From Diphasiastrum complanatum (lineage: Eukaryota > Streptophyta > Lycopodiopsida > Lycopodiales > Lycopodiaceae): a stretch of DNA of 64,000 bases. The position numbers and the translations under genes are program-made. The stretch is from contig CM055107.1 of assembly GCA_029204225.1 (NCBI GenBank), positions 20,777,997 through 20,841,996 on the forward strand, in the 5' to 3' direction. A model generated the notes under the pieces. That model was not told the DNA's origin, did no database searches, and saw only the letters and a list, made by a program, of their open reading frames with translations. The stretch's first letter is position 1; every line of letters begins with the position of its first letter. Below, piece after piece: positions 35,101 through 41,030 of the stretch.

Positions 35101-36715
35101 GAAGTAACTTCCCAGTCCACAGAATCTAAGCTTGGAATAGACTTTGCTGAAATCTACAGAAATTCAGCTCTCTACCAGTAAGCTAATACCCTATGTCAGA
35201 TGATGTTATCGTAGAGAGTATGCACAGTATTTGAACTATTCAATAATAGATATCTTCTGTTCCTTGAAGGCAAAATCAGGAACTTATCAAGGAGCTAAGT
35301 ACACCAGTTCCCGGCACCAAGGATCTCTCCTTTTCAAGCCAATACTCCCAATCTTTGGCAGCTCAATGTAAAGCCTGCCTTTGGAAGCAGCACTGTTCAT
35401 ACTGGCGGAACCCACATTATTGCGTTGTCCGCATGTTCTTCACAACAATTTGTGCTTTTCTATTTGGCACCATATTCTGGAATCTGGGCACTAAAAGGTG
35501 GGTATATAAAAAATCGCAGCTGGCCATAATATCAGATATGGGATAAAGTATACCACCCAATTGTTTTTCTTGGTTTTAATTCAAATGCCTCTGAATTACA
35601 ATTCTTGTATGACTTCAATTTCTAGATGTAGGTATACATAACTTAGATATTCTTGCATAACTTGATGGTTTGTGCGTGCAGAGGTACACAGCAAGATCTG
35701 TTCAACGTCATGGGATCAATGTATGCAGCGGTACTTTTTATCGGTGTAAATAACTCATCTTCAGTACAGCCTGTCGTCGGAATTGAACGGACTGTTTTTT
35801 ACCGTGAGAGAGCTGCTGGGATGTATTCAGCTTTCCCTTATGCATTCGGCCAGGTTCTTAATTCTTAATGCTTCTCATCAGCAAGATTTGTCCACCTCTG
35901 GTTTCAGGTTTAGGATTTATACCCAACAGTGGTTATTTTGCAGAGCGTGCTTGTTCTTTTGCTGGTCTTTTCATACAGTGCTGAGTTTCATCTGCAACAA
36001 ACAATTTATTAAGATCTTGAAACAAATTTTTGATTGATCTGAAACTGTTGCAGGTTGTTATTGAAATACCATATGTTTTTGTGCAAGCAGTGTTATATGG
36101 GCTTCTAGTGTACTCAATGATCTCCTTTGAGTGGACTGCGGCTAAATTCTTTTGGTATTTATTCTTCATGTATATGACACTATTATACTTCACATTCTAT
36201 GGGATGATGACAGTGGCTATAAGTCCAAATCATCAATTTGCTGCTATCATCTCATCCTTATTCTACGGTTTATGGAACCTCTTTTCCGGATTTCTCATTC
36301 CACGCCCGGTAAGTAATTCCTTCAATTTCACCCCACCCCCCACCCCACGCCCCCAAATCATAGTTTTAGTGTTAGGGTATATGGTCTAGCAAATCAAAAA
36401 TACTACAAGTTATTAATAGATTTTTTTGGCCTGTTTCAACAGAGTATCCCAATATGGTGGAGGTGGTACAGTTGGACTAATCCAGTTGCATGGACACTAT
36501 ACGGATTAGTCACTTCACAATTAGGCGATGTCACAAGCAACTTGTCCATACCTGGGGAATCTCAAAAACAAACTGTGAAACACTTTCTGGAAGAGCACTT
36601 TGGTTTCCATCATGACCTTTTGGGTGTTGTTGCTGTAGTTCACATTGGACTTGTGGTCCTTTTTGCTTGCACTTTTGCCATCTGCATCAAATTCCTCAAT
36701 TTCCAAAAGCGATGA
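7605..36715 (+). CDS. ABCG: Full-size ABCG (PDR-type) ABC transporter, 24 exons, complete
   Basis: Plasma-membrane-type exporter of the plant pleiotropic drug resistance family, ATP-driven; the substrate cannot be told from sequence. Exons read from sequence: 7605-7945, 8622-8742, 24090-24178, 24320-24404, 26533-26692, 26791-26867, 27034-27087, 27203-27293, 27378-27679, 28691-28972, 29167-29483, 29625-29785, 32204-32307, 32392-32548, 32732-32842, 33235-33404, 33513-33845, 34194-34484, 34667-34750, 35044-35177, 35270-35497, 35682-35853, 36054-36308, 36443-36715. All borders are GT-AG and all phases join; the sum is 4,392 bp, 1,463 residues plus TGA. The order is N-domain, NBD1, TMD1, NBD2, TMD2, the reverse order usual for ABCG, and the length is normal for plant PDRs. 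The start is chosen because [10 protein letters not shown] follows about 20 residues later as in the family. Exon 17's end (residue 985) is the least certain border. Introns 2 and 12 are swollen by transposons, but the frame is intact, so the gene is probably functional. Confidence 0.93.
8335..8445 (+). repeat. tRNA-derived SINE-like sequence in ABCG intron 1
   Basis: TGGCTTAGTTGG at 8342-8353 fits the pol III A box (TRGYNNARYNGG type), and GTTCGAGCC at 8402-8410 fits the B box. A second GTTCGAGCC follows at 8419-8427. The A-B spacing (about 50 bp) is too long for a functional tRNA. Borders and any tail are unclear. Confidence 0.5.
9528..9592 (+). pseudogene. Degenerate copy of the end of ABCG exon 2
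   Basis: The stretch GGGAAAGAGTTGTACCTAC ... CACCAACCTTTGTCATCAAC ... ATGTGAATTGTTTAC parallels exon 2 at 8691-8750 (GGGAAAAGAGCTCTACCTAC ... CCCAACTTTATCATCAAC ... TTGTGAGGTGTGTAC) at most positions, with an 8-bp insertion and a lost donor site. Upstream similarity is weak. It is probably a relic of a local duplication. Confidence 0.5.
9598..9720. repeat. Compound (GT)n / (GAGT)n / (GA)n microsatellite
   Basis: GT, GC and GAGT units from about 9598 to 9666, then about 54 bp of GA to 9720, ending where a LINE 3' end begins. Confidence 0.95.
9721..9863 (-). mobile_element. Truncated LINE 3' end, copy 1 (GA on both sides)
   Basis: Shares with seven other places in the window the sequence ATTTATTAATGTCTCTTCC, ATGCCAGTAGGCATATAAGAC, TCAAGTGTGTGGTA and GAAACGTCTCC. 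In the minus sense it carries AATAAA near its 3' end and a short stem-loop (ATGCC...GGCAT). It is bounded on the left by (GA)n and on the right by GAGAGAGAGAGAGAGAGA at 9864-9881. Confidence 0.75.
10392..11559 (-). mobile_element. LINE relic: RT C-terminal part and zinc knuckle
   Basis: Minus strand. ORF 10688-10392 contains [18 protein letters not shown], the zf-RVT-like CCHC knuckle of plant L1 LINE ORF2, and further right the decayed RT active site reads LSDDVVLIN (about 11,240-11,210). At 11,460-11,559 [18 protein letters not shown] reads as the linker before RT. Stops and frameshifts are frequent. The same relic resumes at 14,359 beyond the copia insertion. Confidence 0.6.
11560..11564. 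repeat. Target site duplication of the copia element, left copy
   Basis: ACCAC directly before the 5' LTR, repeated at 14354-14358 after the 3' LTR. This is the 5-bp duplication expected for LTR retrotransposon integration. Confidence 0.85.
11565..12008 (+). repeat. 5' LTR of the copia element
   Basis: 444 bp, TGTTAGAAAT to CTTCA. It closely matches the 3' LTR at 13909-14353 with scattered substitutions (for example ACCCAAAAGGTCG against ATCCAAATAGTTG), so the insertion is not very recent. Confidence 0.93.
12009..12020 (+). promoter_or_regulatory. Primer binding site of the copia element
   Basis: TGGTATCAGAGC immediately after the LTR CA end, complementary to initiator tRNA-Met. Confidence 0.92.
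13909..14353 (+). repeat. 3' LTR of the copia element
   Basis: 445 bp from TGTTAGAAAT to CTTCA, preceded by the purine tract AAGGAGGG and followed by the ACCAC duplication at 14354-14358. Confidence 0.93.
14359..14640 (-). mobile_element. LINE relic: endonuclease part (other half of the split relic)
   Basis: Minus-strand reading gives [18 protein letters not shown]... and further on [12 protein letters not shown], the GDFNA-type motif of the APE-like endonuclease of LINE ORF2. It lies upstream (minus sense) of the RT part at 10.4-11.6 kb, and the copia element at 11,565-14,353 splits the two. Stops interrupt the frame. Confidence 0.6.
14641..15358. other. Unassigned stretch
   Basis: AT-rich sequence with no recognisable reading frame. 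It may be the 5' end of the minus-strand LINE relic (ORF1 region), but I cannot support that. Confidence 0.4.
15359..15404. repeat. (AT)n tract at the left end of the hAT element
   Basis: 46 bp of AT ending at the element border CATAGATCC. The last eight bases would be the left 8-bp target duplication (ATATATAT, against ATATCTAT at the right). Confidence 0.85.
15405..15494. repeat. hAT left terminal and subterminal repeats
   Basis: CATAGATCC terminus followed by alternating GGTACC and GGATCC hexamers (AGCGGTACCAGGATCC, CCCGGTACCGCGGATCC, GTGGTACCGCGGATCC, CCGCGGTACCAC). The density of these palindromes in 90 bp suggests binding sites. Confidence 0.75.
15810..18229 (+). pseudogene. hAT transposase (BED finger + DUF659-type catalytic core), broken
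   Basis: From ATG at 15810: a BED-type finger begins (CRYC, about 15,902), but its second half ([10 protein letters not shown]) is in the next frame, so one frameshift splits it. A Pro-rich linker (16,180-16,500) has stops at 16,146 and 16,501. The core 16702-17688 is open for 328 codons and shows the DUF659 motifs [18 protein letters not shown] (first Asp) and [12 protein letters not shown] (second Asp), plus [14 protein letters not shown]. An intron 17685-17800 (GTAAGC...CTGCAG) joins [15 protein letters not shown]. The C-terminal hAT region reads [11 protein letters not shown], then in another frame [20 protein letters not shown] to TAG at 18227. The usual block between these (LSQ...SS...CERNWS) is missing, so the protein is probably inactive. 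Confidence 0.82.
18358..19949 (+). pseudogene. Second hAT ORF: acidic, Pro-rich and AT-hook-like, with stops
   Basis: One reading frame runs about 530 codons with stops near 18,900, 18,958, 18,978, 19,402 and 19,550. In order: an acidic stretch ([18 protein letters not shown]), a Gly/Thr-rich stretch, SPSTVAWMR-like text and [11 protein letters not shown], then a Pro/Ala-rich region with three tandem AAPTT-type repeats (19,260-19,360), and a basic part [16 protein letters not shown] with KRGRPH, whose RGRP is an AT-hook core. It ends SSPSD... to [13 protein letters not shown] and TGA. It may be the disordered C-terminal extension of the transposase or a separate DNA-binding accessory protein; I cannot decide. 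Confidence 0.6.
20437..20811 (-). CDS. Opposite-strand ORF inside the hAT element (124 aa, unknown)
   Basis: An uninterrupted minus-strand frame starting [20 protein letters not shown]. The first 45 residues are charged and helix-prone ([20 protein letters not shown]), then Pro-rich, then [20 protein letters not shown]. It converges on the transposase/ORF2 genes. GC-rich codon use matches the rest of the element. A CTCACAGC minisatellite lies just upstream of its start. I do not recognise the family. It is intact while the plus-strand genes are broken, but at 124 codons in GC-rich DNA chance openness is possible. Confidence 0.45.
   Translation of the reverse strand: MAERIPPRPEGEARRKLEEDVRRHNERHRKQEADIAEMLRQAWQRNLEPEHPARTVPPAPAVELDLDEQIGMNFTRRQLIMVREGLPAIVLTRTQLGLTGRQSESIRTMHLTRARSQWRIPRNV
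20826..21030. repeat. CTCACAGCCT minisatellite
   Basis: About 200 bp built from variants of CTCTCACAGCCTCTCACTGG / CTCACAATGC. The three plus frames read Ser/Leu-rich junk. It sits upstream of the minus-strand ORF start. Confidence 0.85.
21111..21445. repeat. Four-unit tandem repeat of about 84 bp
   Basis: Units begin TTGCTCCCCCACATG at 21111, 21196 and 21280, and a variant begins at 21362 (spacing 85, 84, 82). Each holds GCACTCCGATTGGGTCC and CACAGTGCCCATGTGACGG. It lies between the minus-strand ORF and the right hAT end. Confidence 0.88.
21667..21731. repeat. (TA)n then (GA)n at the right hAT border
   Basis: ATATC followed by about 38 bp of TA, then GATAGAGAGAG... to 21731. The hAT element ends on the left side and a LINE 3' end begins on the right. 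Confidence 0.9.
21732..22035 (-). mobile_element. Truncated LINE 3' end, copy 2
   Basis: TTTATGAATGTCTTTTCC ATGCCAAAAGGCATATAACAC, TCAAGTATGTGGTAAC and GAAACGTCTCC match the LINE tail family. Similarity to the full LINE at 59.7 kb continues to GTCTAGGAGGAT near 22,030 and then stops. From 22,036 to 22,780 I recognise nothing apart from a G-rich run and poly-T runs at 22,465-22,500 and 22,625-22,700. Confidence 0.7.
22781..22879. repeat. Inverted repeat with about 42-bp arms (hairpin)
   Basis: The left arm GCATATGGGCAGTCAATGAC...GCCACATAGTGCATGCAC is answered after a 14-bp loop by GTGCATGGGCTATGTGGC...GTCAATGACTGTCCCATGC. About four fifths of positions pair. No long ORF. It could be a small foldback/MITE or a small-RNA-type precursor within intron 2. 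Confidence 0.75.
22959..23560 (-). mobile_element. Copia gag relic
   Basis: Minus-strand reading: [19 protein letters not shown] (copia gag, UBN2-type motif, about 23,440), later a knuckle-like [13 protein letters not shown] with a stop and with Tyr in place of the zinc-binding His (about 23,190), then [10 protein letters not shown]. Only the gag part is present; no LTR seen. Confidence 0.65.
23951..24013. repeat. (GT)n(GA)n microsatellite
   Basis: Nine GT units, TTTT, then about 40 bp of GA, ending about 75 bp before exon 3 of the ABCG gene. Not followed by the LINE tail motif. Confidence 0.95.
24090..27679 (+). CDS. ABCG: ABCG exons 3-9: first nucleotide-binding domain
   Basis: Residues 155-440. 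Walker A is GPPNAGKTT (residues 190-198; many plant PDRs have SS where this has NA). The Q-loop region is [11 protein letters not shown], the ABC signature ISGGQKKR (329-336) and Walker B ALFMDE (349-354), followed by STGLDSS. The switch position reads [15 protein letters not shown]: the catalytic His of canonical ABC ATPases is absent, as is usual for NBD1 in this family. Exon 4 is followed at once by a (GA)n tract and LINE tail in intron 4. Exon 7 has only 54 bp. Confidence 0.93.
24413..24481. repeat. (GA)n microsatellite at the start of ABCG intron 4
   Basis: About 69 bp of GA beginning 8 bp after the exon 4 donor site, followed directly by a LINE tail. Confidence 0.95.
24482..24720 (-). 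mobile_element. Truncated LINE 3' end, copy 3 (diverged)
   Basis: GCTTCATTAATGTCCATGACC, AGAAGGTACATAAGACTTGG and TTCAAGTGTG correspond to the LINE tail, with substitutions in the stem-loop. Further similarity fades by about 24,720. The rest of intron 4 to 25,718 shows nothing recognisable. Confidence 0.55.
25719..25781. repeat. (CT)n microsatellite in ABCG intron 4
   Basis: About 62 bp of CT with no LINE tail on either side. The rest of the intron to 26,532 shows nothing recognisable. Confidence 0.95.
28178..28625. repeat. Tandem duplication of about 246 bp in ABCG intron 9
   Basis: AATTCATATGC...TTCCTGAAAC...TTTCTGATTTTGTTAGATAAGG at 28,178 recurs at 28,424, and both units carry CATTTTATAGGGCATTCTC, TTTCAGTAGAGG and TTTTGTCCTTGGTGATTCAG. 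The second copy is shorter and diverged. Non-coding. Confidence 0.85.
28691..32548 (+). CDS. ABCG: ABCG exons 10-14: linker and first transmembrane domain
   Basis: Residues 441-781. Contains the linker [14 protein letters not shown] and the TMD1 entry [20 protein letters not shown], then hydrophobic helices including [20 protein letters not shown], the [19 protein letters not shown] loop-helix and [20 protein letters not shown]. Exons 12 and 13 are separated by a 2.4-kb intron (29786-32203) carrying two LINE ORF1 copies. The exon 12/13 join restores a Thr codon (A|CT). Confidence 0.92.
30150..31196 (-). mobile_element. LINE ORF1 copy in ABCG intron 12
   Basis: Minus ORF 30821-30150 (223 codons): a Lys/Glu-rich coiled-coil start, then the RRM-like core [19 protein letters not shown] ... 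[17 protein letters not shown] ... GANIFLDE, as in ORF1 proteins of L1-type LINEs that chaperone the RNA. Upstream in the minus sense the 5' leader (31,196-30,960) is GC-rich with CCTGCCTG/GGCAGGCAGG repeats. No ORF2 follows on the left, so the copy is cut. Its 5' end touches the (GA)n at 31197. Confidence 0.75.
31197..31272. repeat. (GA)n(GAA)n microsatellite
   Basis: About 55 bp of GA and six GAA units between the 5' end of one LINE copy and sequence leading to the next LINE's 3' end. Confidence 0.93.
31338..32066 (-). mobile_element. LINE copy 4: ORF1 joined to the 3' tail, ORF2 missing
   Basis: The left end has the tail AAGCTTCATTTACATCTTTTCC ATGCCAAAAGGCATATAAGAC after GAGAGA. Further right the minus strand reads a decayed ORF1: [61 protein letters not shown], with several stops. 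Only about 250 bp separates ORF1 from the tail, so ORF2 is deleted. Its 5' end abuts (GA)n at 32067. Confidence 0.7.
32067..32137. repeat. (GA)n microsatellite
   Basis: About 70 bp of GA at the right side of LINE copy 4, 66 bp before ABCG exon 13. Confidence 0.95.
32732..33404 (+). CDS. ABCG: ABCG exons 15-16: cytosolic linker before NBD2
   Basis: Residues 781-874. A variable, charged linker ends in the family-specific block [20 protein letters not shown] and VDMPS. Exon 16 starts at 33235 after TAAG; the acceptor has a weak pyrimidine tract but keeps the phase (TCA G|GT GAG AAA). The linker is where plant PDR proteins are usually phosphorylated, but I see no specific site. Confidence 0.85.
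32955..33120. repeat. Intronic repeat, copy in ABCG intron 15
   Basis: GATTCGGAGCCCTCCAAACTG, ATTCGAATCAATTCACGATC and TGAATTAAATCTCTGAGAAA. Related sequences lie in introns 17 and 19 of the same gene. No ORF. Confidence 0.65.
33513..35177 (+). CDS. ABCG: ABCG exons 17-20: second nucleotide-binding domain
   Basis: Residues 875-1154. Walker A is GVSGAGKTT (906-914), the Q-loop stretch is [20 protein letters not shown], the signature is LSTEQRKR (1013-1020, the degenerate form normal in plant PDR NBD2) and Walker B is IIFMDE (1033-1038). PTSGLDAR and the switch His in [15 protein letters not shown] follow. Exon 20 gives [13 protein letters not shown]. At the exon 17/18 join the sequence reads [17 protein letters not shown]; family members usually have K or R before MFVEEVM, so the donor could lie a few bases away. 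Confidence 0.92.
33903..34060. repeat. Intronic repeat, copy in ABCG intron 17
   Basis: CATAGTAAGAATGAACCGC, AATTCGAAGCTCTGTAAACTG and ATTCAAATTGATTTGCAAT correspond to the copies in introns 15 and 19. Confidence 0.65.
34762..34935. repeat. Intronic repeat, copy in ABCG intron 19
   Basis: CCATAGTAACAACAAATCGAGG, TTTGAAGCCCTTTAAACCG, ATTAGGATCAATTAGCAGC and TCAAATTGAAATCTCAAGAAA correspond to the other two copies. Confidence 0.65.
35270..36715 (+). CDS. ABCG: ABCG exons 21-24: second transmembrane domain and C terminus
   Basis: Residues 1155-1463. Typical PDR TMD2 motifs are [99 protein letters not shown] and [17 protein letters not shown]. The C terminus ends IKFLNFQKR then TGA. Exon 23 ends before a (CCCCCA)-rich intron start. 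Confidence 0.93.
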
Positions 36716-36960
36716 GAAAAGGATTATCCTGCTTACTTAGGTTGGACACCATGGCTGTGATGAGAAGCTTGCCTTCTATGGAGCCAGCAATGCCTGTAGC
36801 CTTTTCACCTTGAAGGCTTTTGATATTGTCTAAGGTAGGAATTATTATAAAACATTGCTTCTTGCTCTATTTTAATTGGTTGTGTTTTTCTGGGTAGGCC
36901 AAAATACTCCATTTTGAGAATGGGCCCTTTCTCTCACTTGCTGCTCTTCTGGTGATCAAT
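36716..36960 (+). other. 3' flank of the ABCG gene
   Basis: Downstream of TGA. No canonical AATAAA was found in the first 250 bp; AATTATTATAAAAC near 36,840 is the nearest AT-rich candidate for a poly(A) signal. No gene. Confidence 0.4.
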
Positions 36961-36964
36961 GGCA

Positions 36965-37974
36965 ATGGCAGTAGCTCTTTTCTCTAATTTATTATATTGG
37001 CATCAAATTGCCACGCTATGCTCATTTCTTTCACTCTAATGATCCCTTTGTTGAGATAATAGACCTACAACTGAGCTCTGGTACCTATAGAGATCCTAAG
37101 TTTACAGGTGACTTTTGGTCAGCTGTATTCCATAAGCTTGAAACCTCGCTTAGTTTTAGTTCTTCTAATCATCCTGAATGCGGTGGCCAGACTGAGAGAA
37201 CTAATCAAACTATGGAGGATATGTTGAGAACTTACGTGTCTCACAGGCAATCTCAGTGGGAAGATTACATTCCTTTAATTGAGTTTGCTTATAACAGTAG
37301 GAAACATTTTGCTACTGGTTATAGTCCGTTTATGCTGATGTACGGTTTTCAACCTAGATCTTTGGTAAATGTGGAGACAAAGTCTGTTAAGATCCAGAAA
37401 GTTGCAGATTTCTTGCATGATATGCATGAAATGTTGCAAGTGGCCCGTGATTGTATCCGGAGTGCTCAGGATAGAGCTAAGCACTATGCCGATCTTAAAA
37501 GGTCTCCCAAAGATTTTAAAGTTGATGACTGGGTATATCTTAGAAAACCTAAGGATTCTAAGACTATGAGTACAGGGAAGCATTATAAATTGTCTACGAG
37601 ATATTGTGGACCGTTTCGGATTATAAAAAAAATTGGTTCTTTAGCTTCTGAACTAGATCTTCAGAACAAGACTACAGCTCACCCAGTGTTTCATGTAAGC
37701 CGATTGAAATTAAGTTTGCATGAAGGTGAAGTAGTTGGTTCAGAGGAAGTTCTTACCCATTTGGAGGACTCATCGCTTAGTGTTCCTTTGGAACCTCAAA
37801 AGGTACTCAAAACCAGAGATAAACAATTGAGAAATCGTTTATCTCTGAGTGCTTGATCAGGTGGAAGGGACGGACTGAGGATGATGATTCATGGTAAAGG
37901 GTCGAGAGCATAAAGAAGAATTTCCCTACTTTTCATTTCTAGAGATAGAAATGGTTTAAGGGGAGAAGAATGTT
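36965..37974 (+). mobile_element. Ty3/gypsy integrase fragment
   Basis: The plus ORF 37008-37856 (282 codons) covers the second half of integrase. RDPKFTGDFW holds the second catalytic Asp, then NHPECGGQTERTNQTMEDML carries the catalytic Glu. GYSPFMLMYGFQPR, the VGDxVYLRKP-type block (VDDWVYLRKP), LSTRYCGPFRIIKKIG and HPVFHVSRLK of the C-terminal domain follow. The first part of integrase and everything before it is missing; the N-terminal join (37,008-37,090) is scrambled. A purine tract TTAAGGGGAGAAGAA precedes the LTR. Confidence 0.88.
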
Positions 37975-38282
37975 ATGTCCATGTCCTGTACAAGGGAATC
38001 GGAATTATTTCTGACGTGGATAACCGGTCACTCCAGTTGTATGTGGTTATTAGTTATGCTACGTCATTCCGGACGTGGTCGTATTAAATAACTAATAATC
38101 ATATGAGGGCCCAGACCTATAATTGGACATAGGAGCACATGCATGGTGAAGACTGCTTTAATGCAAGAATAGGAGATCAATAGCTCAATTTAGGTTGCAT
38201 GGAGATCCTAAAGGGAATATTCTCTCTCTCTTGAGAAGAATAAGTCTAGTGGAAACTCGCCCATCCTCCTATTGTGTGGGAG
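37975..38282 (+). repeat. 3' LTR (or its remainder) of the Ty3 fragment
   Basis: Starts TGTTATGTCCATGTCC right after a polypurine tract and carries TTAGTTATGCTACGTCATTCC, shared with the LTR at 2.9-3.4 kb. The end is not marked by a clear CA; it is taken at about 38,282, where LINE coding sequence begins. Confidence 0.6.
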
Positions 38283-38289
38283 TAGCCTG

Positions 38290-38520
38290 AGACCCCTTCC
38301 GTTTCACCCGCGCCACCTACATCTACCTCACCTTCGCATCAGGCTATGGGATTGTAATGGAATTCACTCTTCATCAGCAGCAAGAGATTTAGCAGACTTT
38401 GTCGCACAGGGGGATATTCTTCTTTTCACAGAAACTCATGAGAGTCAGTTTAGGGAACTACCGAAGTTTCAGAGCTTCAGATGGCTTTCCGTTTTTCGCT
38501 TAGAGACTACTTTATGTTAG
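38290..38520 (+). mobile_element. Orphan LINE endonuclease N-terminal fragment
   Basis: The plus frame reads LRIRLWDCNGIHSSSAARDL, ADFVAQGDILLFTETHESQF and FRWLSVFRLETT: the start of an APE-type endonuclease, where WxxNG is the Asn site and LFTETH holds the catalytic Glu motif. It stops at 38,518 and no RT follows. It sits directly behind the Ty3 LTR, so the two are joined fragments. Confidence 0.7.
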
Positions 38521-38818
38521 ATCATATCTAGGTCGTCTACACTTCATCATGTATATTCAAATTAATATCAAATTATCTCTCCATATTTGACCCTCATTCT
38601 CTCTTCACCTCTTAAGGTATTATATTACATCATAAAAACATATCTTTTATTGAGACAATTTAAATCAATGGATATATGCACTTTAGTGAAAGAGTCCATG
38701 AGTGTACTAGCTAACTTCTCATTTTCTATCTTAATATTAAGAATCTACATTGATATAATACAATATCTTCACATGAATGAATAAGTTAAAGCTTGAAAAT
38801 TGGAAAATGACTCCCTAA

Positions 38819-38923
<105 letters not shown>

Positions 38924-38986
38924 ACATCTACGGATCCCTGCAAATTGATTGATTTTCAATGAGACAACTTTTCTTTAAATCAAGAA

Positions 38987-41030
38987 ATGCCTCGATCTCA
39001 TAGTAATCCTAGTCAATCAAAGTCTAAGATAGCTTTATTTGGTATAGTCCACAGGAACTCTGACAATTTTCAGCATGTTGAAACAAGTGAGAATCAATAT
39101 GTTCACACCAAAGTTAGAAAGCTTGACTCTTTTCAAAAATGGGGGGAGCAAGTGGTCAATCAATGCCAACAAACGCAGGTGACATAGGATCATCGTACAA
39201 ATTAGAACCAAAAGTAAAAGAAAAATACGACGACGACTTTTAGTCTAAACCACTTTCAACCGGTCATTAAAAGTAATCACTTGCTAGACTTGAGGTTTGT
39301 CAAGGACGAAAAATAATTTTTTGATCATCCTCATGCTTGCAGAAACTAAGTTTCAAGGAAATTGAAGAATTCCAATTAGATTTTTTTTCTACATACCAAA
39401 GATGAGAAAAAAGTATTATTCATGTGCAATCATAAGGCCGGACAAAAGTTGTTATTCTTGTTCTTTGAACGCAACAGAAGATAAGGCTTACAATGTCATT
39501 CATGCAATTGGAAATTCTAAACTTCAAAGAATGCATGTAAAATTGCAAAAAGACTTGACATTACAAGGCTCTTTGCAAGGATGAACAATGTCTCCAGATG
39601 TTTTGAATACAACCGCTTGGTTAATGCATTTCATAGATGTACATGGAGAGAAATTGCCAAATTCTTTATGTTTTCACCTTCTTGACAATTTTACAAAATT
39701 AAAAATATTTCTAATGTACAAGGACTTCTCCAAAGCAAAAAATTGTGCCACATTTAAGCTATTTGTACTTCCTCGGGATATGGACTATCTTCAAAAGTAT
39801 TTGGGTCTGATGGCATAGATAAAATAATGGACATTTTTGTCTCATTTTATTAGGCCAAAAAATATAAGTGATCCTGATTTCATTTAACTTCATTTGGTTG
39901 GGCACTTGTATTTAATGACACTTTACTGACTAAAGTTTGTTTCAATTATCCTTATATTAGAAATTATCCAAATTTGACAATTATTATTGTACACAAAGTA
40001 ATATACAAATTTGGTGAGAATCTTCTAGAAACACTTTAAGCGAGAGAATCAGACCGTGCTAGCATATTTGTCTATGTTATTTAAATTTTATTTTAAAAAA
40101 AATCAAAATAGGATTCTTGTTAGTCGGCCAATCAAATGTTTTGCTATTTTTTTAATAAGACATACACGCAAGAAAGCAATTTCTTAACCAATGCTTCAAA
40201 ATATTGTTGAGGAATCATATGTGCCAACATCGTTTGTGTCATTAATTAGACATACATATGATTTTTGACATTACATTCAAGCGTTTGGTGAGACGGAGTG
40301 TTGCATAGCTAATATTAACAACATTAGCTTTCAACATCAATTTAAGATTAATTGTAATAAATCTGGTACTACATTGTTGCAAGAAAAACAATATTTTAAT
40401 TTAGCATCATGGCTACCTCTTGGAGTTCAATTTTGGCTTAAGGTTCCTCTGCTCAAATCAAGATTTGCACAATTGTCTCATTTAAAATCCTTGTTAGAAG
40501 AACAAAAGGCTCAAAAAGAACATCGTGAGGTTCATCCTGACTTTTTTGAAACACAAAGAACTAGTTTGTTCAACTTTGGAGATGTGTCATCAATTGAAAT
40601 TTTTTACTGGCCTATCAAAATAGGAAATTCAATGACAATTGGTGAACCTTCAAATCTTCCACAAAGTGATGATTTTTTGCAACTTGTGTGTGGTGAAGAA
40701 CAAGTGATTTATGTGGGCTCACAAAAATAGACAAATGATAAAAGCTAACAAAATAAAGTGGCAGTGAGCTTAATGAAATTCAAATTGGGAGTCTTGTTGC
40801 ACTGTTGGCTTCAAAAAATAGTGGATATCCATTTTGGATTGCAAAAGTGCTTGGATTCATTCAAAATAGTAATCAGTCAAAAGTATTACGAGTCCACTAG
40901 TTGCACACCATATCAAAAGATACTTTTCTAGGAAGGTGCGATTTGGAAAATTGTAGCAAGTAGATCCAAAGAGCAAAAGAAAATGTTTGTCTAAAAATCC
41001 ACCTAGGATTGATAATTTAAATTTAAATGA
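38987..41030 (+). pseudogene. Decayed coding region of unknown type
   Basis: Several plus-strand open stretches look like one broken gene: 38987-39187 (Ser/Lys/Gln-rich), 39402-39818 (with a stop at 39,585; contains FIDVHGEKLPNSLCFHL and TKLKIFLMYKDFSKA), 40374-40730 (LKSLLEEQKAQKEHREVHPD, FNFGDVSSIEIFYWPIKIG) and, with frameshifts, about 40,770-40,960 (IGSLVALLASKNSGYPFWIA). The text is protein-like rather than random and AT-rich in codon use. I do not recognise the family; a transposase or transposon-associated gene is plausible. Confidence 0.4.
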
